A DNA stretch of 64,000 nt from Ifrita kowaldi (GCA_013398055.1 VZRS01004388.1:403127-467126); one strand, 5' to 3'; counted from the stretch's first letter, positions 13,501 to 25,465 are shown. A program made the numbers and translations. Notes: generated from the sequence alone by a model not told the origin.

Positions 13501-14196
13501 ATGCGCTGGAAGGGGCAGCCCTGCCTGCACCAGCTGCTTGCTGCAGTGGTGGATGTGCTCAGAGCCAGGAGCCTGATATTCAAACACCTCACCACTGACA
13601 TCCTGTCTCGATCCTTCAAGGCTCACTATGTCTAACTAAAGTCAGAATAAACAGGCCTTTGGGAATTTCAACAGATGCTGTGTGCACAGCAGCCAACGTA
13701 GGAAGTTCAGCCTCACTTCTCTAATGCTCACACTGCTCTGGGCACTCTGCCTGCTGTGCTTTTCCAATCACTTGCACCTCATGTTTGCACAACACTTCAA
13801 ATGTGTGAAGACTTAGAAACTCTAGAGTATGGTTAAAGTTGACTGCAGTTCCAGGGCTAAAATACCTTACTTAGCTCCTGGAAGATCAGACCCCTCACCT
13901 TTCCAGTGTTCCATGCCACATACAGGTTTCTGTGCTCACAACAGCCACTGTGCACATCAAATAAAGTAAAAGTAACACTCTCAGATCAGCAAGGAGCCAG
14001 GCTTTTCACCAAGGGTCCTGTGAAAAATCTCAGTTCAACACGTAACTATTAGATTTTTAGTACACAGCATGTCACGGAATTAGTGTTTTCCTTACAAATA
14101 TATGGCACTAAGTGTAAAAACTTTATGACCTATTCCAAACATTGTACCATACTTCACAGCAAAGCTTGAAAAAGAATCCTCTAACTCCCACTTCTT
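10540..14196 (-). other. PSEN2: Probable PSEN2 3' UTR and downstream flank
   Basis: No coding sequence was recognised here on either strand. The first canonical minus-strand AATAAA hexamers that I find below the stop codon are at 10647-10642 and 10556-10551, which would imply a 3' UTR of about 3.6 kb. A shorter UTR using a variant signal (for example CATAAA near 14124) is equally possible. The region is AT-rich, with a short CA tract at about 12595-12612. Confidence 0.35.
10551..10647 (-). terminator. Candidate polyadenylation signals (two AATAAA)
   Basis: On the minus strand AATAAA occurs at 10647-10642 (GAATAAAGC) and again at 10556-10551 (AAATAAAGA), 91 nt apart. They lie between the PSEN2 stop and a CR1 fragment. 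They are candidates for the PSEN2 3' end on position alone; I could not confirm a downstream GU-rich element. Confidence 0.3.
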
Positions 14197-14352
14197 CTAA
14201 ATATACAGCTGGTGGGAAGCCAGGGTGTCCATGAAGGGTCGCACAAGGTTGTCTGTTGAGAAGTAGAAGATCAAGCCAAAGGTAATGGAGATGGGAAGAG
14301 CAGGCAGTGCTTTCTTAAAAACAGCCAGTAGTAAAAGCGTTAGGCATAAACC
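14197..14352 (-). CDS. PSEN2: PSEN2 exon 12: residues 408-458, TM8-TM9, PAL motif and stop
   Basis: The acceptor is TTCTCTCTGGCAG (AG at 14354-14353), and the stop codon TAG lies at 14199-14197. It encodes GLCLTLLLLAVFKKA, the PAL active-site motif (LPALPI), TM9 (ISITFGLIFYFSTDNLV) and the conserved C-terminus RPFMDTLASHQLYI. PAL and the C-terminal residues are needed for catalysis and complex assembly in the family. Confidence 0.97.
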   Translation of the reverse strand, partial: GLCLTLLLLAVFKKALPALPISITFGLIFYFSTDNLVRPFMDTLASHQLYI

Positions 14353-17300
14353 CTGCCAGAGAGAAGAGAATAAAAAACACAAGGAGATAATAGTCAGACA
14401 ACCAGAAATATCTGTCACCAACAAGCCAACATACAGATAAATTATCTATATGCACTGTAGCCAGCCTGAGCTACCAGCAGCATGATATGTATTTGCCCAC
14501 AGCTTCATCTTTCACACAAGTTGGCCAGGTTTTTCCTCAGCAATCTTGAGCACAGCTCTGTGCTGAGAAAGTGGTATTATCAGCAAATGCAGAGGTACAG
14601 CTGACCCCAAGAGGTTAACTGCTTTACAGATTATTCTACTGCTTATTCTGTGCCATTATGAATGAAGCACTGATCCAGCACACAAAAGCACTTAAATCAC
14701 ACTTACAACATATTCCCAGCTTACAAGGTCCCTTAGGGTAAAAAAAGAAACAACAAAACAAACAAACAAACAAGAACCAAACAAACAAAAAAAATCCCAA
14801 ACCATATCAAATATCCACTGCTGTTCTTTTGGCTGGATTGCTTATTACAATGGGTGAGTTCTGGTTTTATCTGGGTAGCAGGCCAAGATCTGCTTTATGG
14901 AGCATGTGAGGAAGCTATTGTATATTCCAGGTAGATAGTATGGCTAAGTGCCTTTAGATAATAATTCCTTCTCTCATCAGAGCCCTTTTTAATTACTCCA
15001 TGTTGACAAAACTTCAAAGACACTGGGCTCCAAAAATATCCACTAGCTAAAGAGCAGCAGACAGGATTTTTAAATTTTTTTTTTCATCAGTGTTTCTAGA
15101 CTGCAAATTTGTTTACAATCCACCTGAGCCTGTAGTTCTGTTCTTACTCTCTCAGGGACCACATCTGGCCTACACCAGCTCTTTAGATCTCATCTCCCTT
15201 TTAAGATGTGCTTACTGCTGGGAAACTGGAGGGACATTTTTGGGAACCAGAAAGCCACGTAGCAGCAAGATTATGAAACTGCAAAAAGAGACAGAACAAG
15301 TTTTAACAGCACCAAAAAAGACACAGAATGGGGCATTTGGTCTCCCAAGATGGATGAGCAAGAACATTTCCCCCAGCAAAGGGACCCTGTGCTGGACTGC
15401 AGCATATGGATCTAGGTGATCCTATGGGTTTCTCTGACCTGTGGGGTTAGAAAGCGACACTGAACAGACTCCAGTGAAGGCAGCTCATTTCTAGTTCTCA
15501 TGCTTTTTGATGCACAGTCTTCGCAAGTGAAAGTGTCACTTGCACTGTCCTTGGGATCTAAGTAGGAAAATGGAGGCCGAAGAAGGACACAGTAACTCAT
15601 CTTCTTTTACATTCTAAAAATTCTGCTGTTGCCTTTCTGGTTAGTTTCCATGAGGATGTTGAGGTAAACAGCAAGTGCATAGTAATTATTTTCCACCCAG
15701 GTGGAAGCTTGACTGTGTGTTCATTAGACCTGGCAGGACTGACTCCTTTAGCAGTTAAGAGTATGTTAGTCATCTGCTCTTATTGATAATTTCCATGGAT
15801 TTAAGTCTCCTTCCTTCTCATTTTTTCCAGTTCAAATAGTAGAATAAGACAGGTCTTCGCCCTCTTATCTATCAGCTCCCCTTAGCATAACAGAGTTAAC
15901 CTTTTCAACTACACATGCTTATCAGTGTGGAGTTCCTAATATTGACTCTTGTGGCTGAAGCAAACACACCAGCAGTTCCCTGGGGCTGCTTCACCCCCAC
16001 CATGTCCACGCTTGGTGCTCCTCTGATTAGTCTGGATCATTCTGCTGCAGTGGCTGTTTGAATCCTAGAGACAGAGCACTCCTAAATATCTACCACCTTA
16101 CCTGGACTGATTTAGCAGTGCCCAGCTGCTGGTACTGCTGGCAACACTTCTGTGCTGAACAGGGTGTGACAGAGCTTTTAGAAGCTGCTCACTTACTATG
16201 AGAATGGCTACAAAGCAGGCCAGTGTTGTATTCCAGTCTCCACTAGCTGTGGCAGCTGCTTTCCCAACAAGCACACTGTAAAATATGAAGTCTCCAAGGC
16301 CCAGTTTCACACCCCCTGGAAAGAAGTGGAGAAAAAAAACAAGTGTTAATTCTGAGCCTCCTGTTTTGCTTCCTCCTGAACAAATTCTTGTCCCCTGGGG
16401 AGCAGGTAAAGGTTCCTAGTCCTGGCTACCAACGTGGACCCACACACTCCCAAGGAGACTGAGACTTCCAGCCCCTCCTCCCACTAATTCTTTTTGTTCT
16501 CCCTCATTCTCTGAGGTGCTTCCCTGGGCTGCTTTATAAATAAACCAGCTGAGGAAGCACAGGGACAGAGAGGGACAGGAGTCAAGGGGAAGAAAGAACT
16601 GTTTAAATTGTACACATAGCCAACAGATGTCACTGGAACCACAATCCCAGAACAGATTCTGCAGCAGCAAGAGGTAATACACAGTCAGACTCAAGATCTT
16701 TGTTGCTCAGCGAGCACAACTCTTCAAATTAACTGTGATTAGACCACACTAAGTAACAGAGTGTTAACCACAAAGGGTAAAAATGTCAGGCTGTGACTGC
16801 ACTAAAAACAAGGTATAAAGCTTCCCTTACTTTCCTCCTCCTCGAGCTCCTCTAAAGAAGTGACGGGGCGGGTTGGCACAGGACTCCTTGTCTCTGACAT
16901 CTGGGACTCTGCATGTGAAGGGCTCCTGAGGTGTTCTCTCTCATCCTCAGCTTGGTTCCACAAAAACAGGCCAAGAGTGGATTACCAAAAAAAAGAAACA
17001 CAAGAGACAGCTACATTTATAACGTGTTTTAGTGCATGAAATCCACACTTCTGTGAAGCTGCCCTGCAATGGGTAAACCCTTTGTCTCTTGGAGGTGTGA
17101 CCATCAGGACCAGTTGAAGCAGAGACATTTAGTGGCTTTGAGGAAACATGTTGTGTTATTGTTTGGAACAGTTGGAAGGGTGCAAGTTCACAGCTTCTCT
17201 GGCAGCCACCCAGGAGCTCAATGGCTTTAACAAGTGAGCACGTACACAGACCTAGCACTGCTCTGCACAGGCCAGAATGACAAGTAAAACCCACTAAAGT

Positions 17301-20300
17301 TAATGTGCATTCCCACAGTGTTATACCTTTGGGGTGGAGGTGCCCAGGTATTCCCTAACTAGTCATATGACAAAAATGGATGACTAAGGGGACTGCCATT
17401 TATGAGAGAAGTCCTGAGTCACACTGGCATTGGAGCTGACTGTTCACATGTAGAAAGCAGACACATTTCATTGTTCACAAATTTAACTTCTTTTCCCCCC
17501 TGTTAAAGCACATCTGACAGAGCCTTTGGCAGTACTTTTGCAAGCAGCCAGTCTGTGATACATGCCTCTATCTGACAGTTCCTATTTTTCAGAAGCTCCT
17601 ACAAACTCCTCAGTCCCTGTCAGTCTGACAGGTTGCTGCTGCTGCAGGTGCAAGCAGACTGTGATCTGGGACACACAGAGCTTCCACAGAGCTTTCTGTA
17701 CCCCTCAGCATGTAGTCTGTGCCTGCTCTGTGCCCTGTTTCACAGCAGGATTGTGTCCCTGCCATTCCTTGGTATGTCAGCTGCTTCACCCTGAAATAAG
17801 CAGCATGTTCAGTTATCAAACCTTTGCATGCATTTATTGCTTTAACATTCAAAGGTACTGTCATCTCTGAAGTGCAACAGGACTAGATGGGAAGTCCTAC
17901 CAAAACCACAAGTAAGTTTTTATTCACTTGCCTTAAAACTGCAGTTTAATTTGCATCTCAAGGAGATAAAGGCAAAGGCACCCATATTACCACAGAAGCA
18001 GCTACAACGTAAACTTGGATCACAACAGCTGCTGGTGGGTAATTGTCTTAACACAAGACTGTACCCAAGGGTAAAGACATTTACTTTCTTTAGCAGGGTA
18101 AGCCATATTGCACTTAAAGAGAGGTAAAAGTACACCTGCTCCGTGGCACTGGTCTGAATGCAACACACTGAAGTTCACCAGCTCATCACTATTATATTTA
18201 GGAGCCAGTGTTGTAATTTACCATCCCCAGTGAGGAAAATTATAGCCCCCCCCAGCCCACTTTCAGCTTTGACTTCAGTACACCGAAGATGTGAGCTGAA
18301 CATCAATTTCTGTTTGATTTGTTGTTTTGTTGGGTTTTTTTAAATAAAAGTGACCTGAATAGTGGAGCTTCCTACTCTGTCTGGTCATCTTAGCTGCCAG
18401 TCCTAACAGCAGGTTTCTGAACATCACTGAGTTCTGCAAGTAACACTGAAAAAAAATGCATCCATCAGGATTCAGGGGCTTATGTTTACTTTCAGTCTCA
18501 AACATATTCATTATTTCTGTAGGACAGTGCTCTGTATGGAAGAGGGACATGCAAACAAACCTGCATCCCACGTCTGCTGACTTGTTCCTCTTGCTGCTGT
18601 GTCTGGCTTTGCCATTCCAACTGTCCACATCATAGCAGCTGGAAGAAAGAAAGAAATTGGTTGCATAAAACACTGACCACTATAGCTCAGAGGAAATAAG
18701 TATTTAGCTGTCCCTAAAAATACAAACTCTTGCCCCTGTAAATGCTTTTAAAACACTCAGTTGGTTTCCCTAGGCACTGAGACAGCAAGGTGGGAGAAAG
18801 CCAAGGCAGTGCATCCATTCTGTTTTTAAGTCCCAGAGCACAAGTAGCTAAGAGTCAGTATAGTCTTCTCTGTGGATTAAAGAAAGCAAAATTACAGAAC
18901 TAGGGTCCTCATCTCCTTTGTATTCTTCCTGATTTATGGCTCTTTTCTTCAAAGAAAACAATTTCCCAGGGAATGATGGTAATTCAAAAGGTAACCAGAG
19001 GTTAACTAACACAGCTTACTTGTGTTCTGCTAAAGGTACAGCACACAATAAGGGATTACAGGAGTTGTCAGAGTGCAAGTTTTCTGTCTGCCTGTTTTGG
19101 TTCTATCCTGTAAAAATATTGCCTATTCCTGTTTTGGTTCCAATTGCAACCAATGTTTGGGGGTTTATTCTTGGGATGGATCCCTAAATTAAAAAGGAAC
19201 ACACACCATTCCGAAATCAGCGGAAGGGAACTCAAATCAGCTTTTTATTTAAGTGTGCATCAGTCTCCCTGTTTTTATAAAAGCTAAGATAAACAAAATA
19301 AGCCAAGGCAAACACAGTGCCTGCTTTTCCACGATGAGCTCAGCCAAGGTGATGTTTCTGCATCTAGAGGGAGCCACAGAACGTGGTCCTGCAATGGAGA
19401 CACTGATGTTCTGCACAACTTTTTGTTTGGTATTTATCACTTGCTGAACTGCATTCTCCTTTAGGGAAACTCTTTTTGTTAACTAAACCATGTGAGAGAT
19501 TTCATCTAGATTGTCTCAGGTCAGTGTAATAGAATCTCCTGTAAAAGGAAGGGCAGCTGAGGTGAACCGAGACTCTGCTTGTAACACATAAAAGCATTTA
19601 TGTAACGTTAAATGCTTGAAGAAAAAAAAAATCAGTCAGGTTGTAGGCATCCTCAACTTAGCACCAAACATTTGGGAATAACCCTTCATCTTAAAGGTGA
19701 CGTAATGAAAAAGTCACTGGGGTCCATGAAGCACTAGAGTCCCATGAGAGTTCAGTCTCCTGCCTGTGGACACCTTTGGATAAGGGCACCAGACACTGTG
19801 GTAGTTAAACAGCCCAAAAAAGCCAGGAAAGAGACAACTGATTCTGTTTGCAGAGCAATACTGGAATGGAGCCCTTTGCAAAGTGAGCAGCCAAACAAAG
19901 AACAATAAAGCAAATATATTCTAAGCACAGTCATCTGTACAGTACAGAGGGCAAGAGGGGGCTGCAGGAAGCAGGAAACATTACATGTTTAAAGTGTGTC
20001 TGTAAAGCACACACACGAGGAATAAATGTATTGAGTGAGCATCACCTAATCACAGAACTTGGCAAACATTGCTGCCCACCTCACACAGGTTTTTGTCTGC
20101 AGGAATAAAGAGGCATATTCTGCACTATATTCATGAAAGGATAAATCTCCTTCCAAACATTCATCTTCACAAGATAAATGTAGGCTCCCTTTGGCTAATT
20201 AGAGTTAGCAACATTGTAACTGATATATAAGGCCTTCTACAAATGGTCAGTTTCAGAACATAAATGTGCACCATTCTTAAGGCAAGAAAGAGCTAAGATA

Positions 20301-23300
20301 GTTCTCTTTGCTTTTACACAGAAATAGTTTAATAGAGTTTAATCTGGCTAAAAGCATTAACATTGTAATCTTACTCACAGGAATATATTAATGCAGGGAA
20401 AATGGGCTCATTTCTCTCCTGTGCAGTTTCTACCAGCATCCTCAGTGGCCCCTTGGGACAGAGAACAGCCATCAGATCTGCAGAAAGAAAAGGACCAATC
20501 TCATCTTGAACTGTCATGTATGTTTTACATTCTTTATCTTTAAGAAGACATTCTCCCCTCAAATTTACATCTATCCATATAAACCAGATGATTTCCTGAA
20601 TGGCACTTTCCCCCACTTTGCATAACTCTAGCTGTTCTAGTCCCTGAAAGTGTTGTTCACTTAAAATACCATCTCCAAGCCTTAATGTAATAATAAGTGT
20701 TTTCACTGTGCTAATCCTATAAAAAGCCCCTTGAGAATACCACATGAGTTCTTTGAAAGCAGACAGCAGCATTTCACTGAGATGTTAAATTTAATTACAG
20801 GAGGAGTGGAGGTGCTTTGTTCACATTCCACAATCCATCACTGCATACACTGGCTCCATGTTTCACATGAATGAAGGAAGGCCTTTGGTCCAGTACCTCT
20901 TTGCCTATCCTCTCTCCTGGATCAGATCTCCTCCCTCTTGTTCTGCAGGTTCTCTTGAAACTTATACCAAAATCCATGATCTCTTGATAACAATAAACAA
21001 AACCTGCAAGACTGTCAGGCCTGCTACTGATAAAAATCCAACCACCCCTACCATGCAGCTGGGTGAGGTTCAGTCCTTCCCTGACTTGGTGATCCACTCA
21101 AAGACCTGGTAGAAGTACACTACCTACACAATCAAGTTAGCAAGAGACAAGCCAGAGAATCAATTTACTTGCCCATCTGGATCTTTCTAAAGCTCTTAGC
21201 ACCATAAAGTTGTTTTGTTTTTTTTAAGAACATACAGAGTCCTGAGATTGCCTCAGAGTAACCTCTCCAGGAGCCACACCTTGAGAGTCACAACCCAGAC
21301 TTACCATAGATGGAGATTGCACCTAGAATCACCCATGCTGACCACTCAGGTAGATATTTAATGAACACCAATGCCATTAGAGCACTGATCATAATGAGAT
21401 AAGCTTGCTGGAGCTGCAAGGGACCTTTCCAGTGGATGCAAATCATTCCAACCGCTCCAAAATTCCAGATGACTATGAACAGAGTGGGGTAATCCATGGC
21501 CACATTGTACGTCTTCAATACTTCACTGGAATACAACAAGAAAATTTAGCTAAGCAATAAAAGCAAGTGGCATGTGAAGCATCCCACTGGTTGTACTTAA
21601 ACAAACAAGCCCCCAACTACTCCAGAAGGAAGCAGAATAAAGCAACTCCCATCATGAAAGGGGAACCTGCCCTTTGGCCAGTTGCTGCTCCAAGCTCTCT
21701 GTTCCTCCTGCCTGAGATGGATGCTGTGCTGCAGACCAGCACCACACTGCCTTAGTCCTCAGTTCAACAGCGATTCCAAGGGTTTGCACAAGCAGGATTT
21801 CAAGTCTTAACTGAGCATAGGCCTGTGGCTACATGACTGTCTACAGCAAAGAAGTCCTGTCAGTGTCATCCCATCAGGTGCAGTATGCTCACAGTTAAAA
21901 ATGAGAAGTTTTGACAAATGCCACCCACAAGCTAAAAGTTTCGTTTCACCTGAGCTGGGAGCTGAGGAAAAGAACTTGAAACAATGCTGTGTAAGAAGAA
22001 AGAAAGACAAATCAGAGAAGCAGATAAAGTTCCTTTCCACATGCTTCTCAATGCCTCTCTACCACAAGATTCAGCCCTGTTCATTTCATGCTCACAGTAT
22101 CACTTCCCAGCAATTTTTGTAAAATCAAGCATTGACTATTAAAGACCTTCTTTTCCACTTTTTAAAAAAGAAAGTTATCTTCTTTTAACAGCCCTTAAAT
22201 GTCCATTTGGAGAAGGGGAGACATTCCTTTCCTTGTTCAAAGTGGGAATTCTCAGCAAAGAGGTGAAGGAGCCCTGAACTGCCAGGTTACCTGCACCATT
22301 CCCACTTACCCGAGGTATATGTAGGTAAAGAGGAAGAGCAGCATCAAAGAGGACAGGATCAGCCAGCCATGGATGAACTATCAAGGGCAAGAAGAGACAG
22401 TGATTGTAGGGGCTGTTACCCCTGCACAGGTCACAGAACTGCAACCTGACAGTCTCCTTCTGCACTCCATCTCCAGTGTCCAAAGACCCTGCGTTCCCTA
22501 TGGTCAGTGAGGGAGGAGGGACAATCAGTTCCTCCCAGTTCTCCCAGTTTCATTTTATATTCTGTCTCCTAGAGTTTTAGTTGGTTTGGGTTTTAGTTGG
22601 TTTGTATTTTTTTCAGTCTCTGTCCTAAGCATTTTCATGGGTATCCATACTGGCTGCTGGCTCACACAGGTGAGCACATTCTTTCTGTTTGCTAGGAAGG
22701 AGGAGGGCTTTGCTCAAGGCTGTAAAATAAATCCATCTTTGGGACAAATTTAAAAAGCAGGAATGGCCAGAGCTCAAATGTTGGGCTGGTACCATGTGTA
22801 AGAACTCCCTGGGCACCACAGAACCTGAATGTGCCTTTCCCTCCAAGCCTTGTGCTCTTCCACCAGAACTTCCACAGGCAGGAATAATACCGGTTTCCAC
22901 AAAGCTTGTCTGAAATGTCCTAATAGAAGGCATTCACAGTAAGTGGTACAACTTAGTCCAGAAGTACAAATGGCAAAGCATTTGGATCAGATGCAGAAAA
23001 CTCAGACCTGACTAACACAAAGTAGCAGACCTTGCTTTTAAGGGCATGCCATTAGCAACAAAATAATAGCAAAGCCTATTCAGAGCCACAGCTCCACCAC
23101 CACTGACAAAGGCTTCTGCACAGTCATTCCTGCTGTGCCCTAGATGAGGATGAGCCAGTGCAGTGCCTGTGTTTCTCACTAGCATGCAAGGCCCTTTTGA
23201 TCCCAGGCTCACAGCACAGAGGTGGGAAAGGCTCTGGCATGAATGCTTTACCTTGTAGCAGCGATATTTATAGAGCAGCACGAGGAACACAGTCATGACA

Positions 23301-25465
23301 ATGATGACACTGATCATTATGATGGTGTTCAACACCGAGTTCAAGAGACGCTGGCCCACAGATGGGGTGTCCTCACTGAAAGGGGTGTAAATCCTGCAGG
23401 ATAAAGCAAAAGTATGAAGTTTATATATTCTCTTCTAACCATCTGTCCCAGATAAAACCAGACCTCTCTGTGTGTGGGAAAGAAAGGGAGGTAGGACTGC
23501 CAAGGACAGCAAACATGAGATGTAGCCTCTGAAGGGGCTGGGCTCGAGTTAATTATCAACTAAAGATTAGTGGTCGCTATCAAAAGCACATTCCTACATA
23601 GCAGCTGTGGCTGGCAGAGCTCTAAGCAAAAATATATATTTATACCTATTTATACCTTTATTTTAGTAAGTGCTCTGCAGGCCATAAATTTTCACTGCAT
23701 GCTCTGGAACCTTTCCATGATAATGATAAGGATACTTCCCAGGTGCTGTTCTGAAATGGGGGACACCCTTTCTTTCCACACTTGGTAGGAGAGTCTTGGA
23801 CTCTTTTATCCCTTCTCACCACCCTATACCCCTCCCCCCATTTTGATTTGCTTCAAGGGACCACGGTCCCCCTTTCTCCACCCCATGTATGAAGCACAGT
23901 TAGAGCCCCAGGAGCCAGGCACTGTCAGCAAGAGCTGGATGGAATTACGTATCCACACCATGAGTCTTTAGGAATCAGAAATATCACCAGGAAATGAGAC
24001 ACTCATCCAAATGAACATGCTATTCCCTGACTGCTGCCAGCTAGTGAGTGAACAGCCTAGGAGTTCAGCCTGGGCCTTTTATGTTGCAGAATGAAGCAGT
24101 TTCATTATTATGCTGCTCACAGGCCTCACTTAGGGCACCCTAAATGACAATGCTAACGAATCAGTGTAATGTAGGTATGGGAAAAACTTACACAGGTGAA
24201 CGTAGCGTACTTTAATAAGCTCTCTGTATGTTTCTACAGCCACCTTTACCTGTGTAAAGGTTCTCCCAGCCTGCCAAGGAAGCACTCTGCATGCACAGAG
24301 CGTGTGTGTGGAGCAGGGGGTCCCACATACTCAGGCTGTTTGCAGACCCCACTTACAGCTGCCCGTTTTTCTCCGTATAGAAGCGCACTGACTTTATGGT
24401 GGCGACGACAACAATCATACAAAGGGTGACAGGCACAAAGAGCATGATTACATGCTTTGCTCCATATTTCAGAGTCAGTTCCTCCTCTTCATTTTCCAGG
24501 GCGCTTTCTCTCACTGGAACACCCGAGCCAGACATTTCTCCACCAGCGATATTGTTCGGGCCACGGCTGCTGCCTGCTCGCCTCTTCTGAAAAGAAATAT
24601 TAGCAAATATGTTAAGATGCATCTTTTCTTTGTGTTCAAAGCTTGATTCCATCATATCTCACAGGGCTGCTGTAGGCCACCACAGCATAGCAGCTGAGTC
24701 CTAATAGAAAGGTACCAACTGAACAATATAATTAGAAATTCCATTGCAAACAGGTTGCAACAGAATTTTTAAACCAATACCATGAGTATCTAAGGACTTC
24801 TTCAAATGCAAATATATAGATGGACATATGAACATGAAGGACAAGATGCCCAGAACTAGAGAGAAAAAATGTCATCTGAGGTGACATAAGCTTGACATGT
24901 TCCTCCTCTCCCAACAACGCCATGCTTGCTTTATGCTGCTGCTTCACTGGCAGCTGGACTAGATTCTGTTCTAACATTAGCTGCATCTGACCAGAGCAGA
25001 CAAAGGGTATCTGGCAAAACAAGAAGGCTAAAAAGGATATCCTGCAACAGTCATATGTGCATCAGGTCCTCATTAAAAGCCTGTACCTTTACCAAAAGGA
25101 AGGAAAAGGGAGGAGTATGTGTGGAGATAAAAATGGGGAAAAAGTCAGAGTGGAGGAAATGGCAACAGGCAGTGCTGCTGCTGGCTGAGAGTGACACTAG
25201 GGAAACAACACTGACCAAAGCCAATCCTACAAGCCAGTTGGTAGGAGGGATTGAGGGGTAGCAGGACCGCTTCTGTCACCACACCCCATGTCCTCACTCC
25301 CCATGAGGGACAGACACTTACCCTATGTGCCTGTGCTTCCCCTGCTTCAGAGGCTGGCAGGCCATCCTGGTAGGAGGGTACTGGAGGGCTCTCTGCAGAC
25401 ATCAGGGATGTTCTCTCATTGCAGGGCTCCTCCTCGCTGTCTGAATTGTTCATGAATGTGATCAT
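14197..25465 (-). CDS. PSEN2: Presenilin 2, catalytic subunit of gamma-secretase (10 coding exons)
   Basis: PSEN2 is the intramembrane aspartyl protease of gamma-secretase (with nicastrin, APH1 and PEN2), cleaving Notch, APP and other type I membrane stubs in endosomal and ER-derived membranes. Coding exons on the minus strand are 25465-25322, 24586-24357, 23393-23252, 22377-22310, 21525-21305, 20477-20379, 18638-18561, 16950-16831, 16315-16197 and 14352-14197. All introns are GT-AG, and the joined frame is open for 458 codons; human PSEN2 has 448. Visible are an acidic N-terminus (SDSEEEP), nine hydrophobic segments, catalytic Asp269 in YDLMAVL and Asp376 in LGLGDF, the PAL motif at 424-426 and the C-terminus SHQLYI. 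SDSEEE, the KNGQL stretch and SHQLYI identify the presenilin family; the N-terminal ERTSLMSAES favours PSEN2 over PSEN1. The start is the ATG at 25465 (MITFMNNSD), since the frame upstream has only a GTG. The cytosolic loop (exons 9-10) differs strongly from mammals. No frameshift or stop was found. Confidence 0.97.
14739..14795. repeat. A-rich (CAAA)n simple repeat in PSEN2 intron
   Basis: An imperfect CAAA-rich stretch between coding exons 11 and 12 of PSEN2, for example four CAAA units at about 14758-14773. It resembles the A-rich decay product of a simple repeat; no adjoining retrotransposon body was recognised. Confidence 0.85.
16197..16315 (-). CDS. PSEN2: PSEN2 exon 11: residues 368-407, second catalytic Asp, TM7 and start of TM8
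   Basis: The acceptor is CTTTCCAG (AG at 16317-16316) and the donor GTAAGT at 16196-16191. It encodes GVKLGLGDFIFYSVLVGKAA, ATASGDWNTT and LACFVAILI. LGLGDF carries the second catalytic aspartate (Asp376), the signature of the presenilin and signal peptide peptidase family. The first codon (Arg) is split with exon 10. Confidence 0.97.
16831..16950 (-). CDS. PSEN2: PSEN2 exon 10: residues 328-368, variable cytosolic loop
   Basis: A 120-nt exon with an unusual acceptor ending ACCAAG (AG at 16952-16951) and donor GTAAGG at 16830-16825. It encodes AEDEREHLRSPSHAESQMSE, a Pro/Thr-rich stretch and the acidic run SLEELEEEE before TM7. It is rich in Ser, Glu and Pro and diverges from the mammalian loop apart from the acidic end. 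Both ends are phase 1. The 5' edge is the least certain junction in the gene, but it is the choice found that keeps the frame open and joins to exon 9. Confidence 0.87.
18561..18638 (-). CDS. PSEN2: PSEN2 exon 9: residues 302-328, endoproteolysis region of the loop
   Basis: A 78-nt exon with acceptor TTTCTTCCAG (AG at 18640-18639) and a non-consensus donor GTTTGT at 18560-18555. It encodes SAMMWTVGMAKPDTAARGTS and then QQTWDA. In presenilins this hydrophobic loop segment is where autoproteolysis yields the N- and C-terminal fragments. The exon starts and ends in phase 1, so skipping it keeps the frame. The assignment rests on the conserved MWTVGMAK core and exact phase agreement with exons 8 and 10. 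Confidence 0.93.
20379..20477 (-). CDS. PSEN2: PSEN2 exon 8: residues 269-302, catalytic Asp and start of the large loop
   Basis: The acceptor is TTTCTTTCTGCAG (AG at 20479-20478) and the donor GTGAGT at 20378-20373. It completes the catalytic Asp269 (YDLMAVLCPKGPLRMLVE) and continues TAQERNEPIFPALIYSS into the cytosolic loop. The human sequence has YDLV where this bird has YDLM. The reading frame stays open into the upstream intron by chance; the acceptor and homology mark the true edge. Confidence 0.96.
21305..21525 (-). CDS. PSEN2: PSEN2 exon 7: residues 195-269, TM4-TM6, first nucleotide of the catalytic Asp codon
   Basis: The acceptor is TTGTATTCCAG (AG at 21527-21526) and the donor GTAAGT at 21304-21299. 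It encodes EVLKTYNVAMDYPTLFIV, TM4 (WNFGAVGMICIHW), TM5 (AYLIMISALMALVFIKYL) and TM6 (EWSAWVILGAISIY). The final G is the first base of the GAT codon for Asp269, so the first catalytic aspartate is split by the intron. Confidence 0.97.
22310..22377 (-). CDS. PSEN2: PSEN2 exon 6: residues 173-195, TM3
   Basis: A 68-nt exon with acceptor CCCTTGATAG (AG at 22379-22378) and donor GTAAGT at 22309-22304. It encodes FIHGWLILSSLMLLFLFTYI and then YLG, which is transmembrane segment 3. The exon is too short for long-ORF detection but matches the family residue for residue, apart from conservative changes. Confidence 0.95.
23252..23393 (-). CDS. PSEN2: PSEN2 exon 5: residues 125-172, TM2
   Basis: The acceptor is CCTGCAG (AG at 23395-23394) and the donor GTAAAG at 23251-23246. 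It encodes the lumenal loop IYTPFSEDTPSVGQRL and transmembrane segment 2 (NTIIMISVIIVMTVFLVLLY), ending KYRCYK. It is almost identical to the vertebrate family over its whole length, which fixes the frame and both splice sites. Confidence 0.97.
24357..24586 (-). CDS. PSEN2: PSEN2 exon 4: residues 49-125, N-terminal tail and TM1
   Basis: The acceptor is TTTCTTTTCAG (AG at 24588-24587) and the donor GTAAGT at 24356-24351. It encodes KRRAGSS, a hydrophilic stretch, an acidic ENEEEELTLKYG motif, transmembrane segment 1 (HVIMLFVPVTLCMIVVVATI) and the lumenal start SVRFYTEKNGQL. The last Leu codon is split over the intron. The asparagine of KNGQL corresponds to human N141, the site of the Volga German Alzheimer mutation; here it is the normal Asn. 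Confidence 0.97.

Noticed and set aside
20371..20772. Upstream extension of the PSEN2 exon 8 frame into the intron
   Set aside because: A strong acceptor at 20479-20478 and family alignment mark the exon edge; the extension has no homology.
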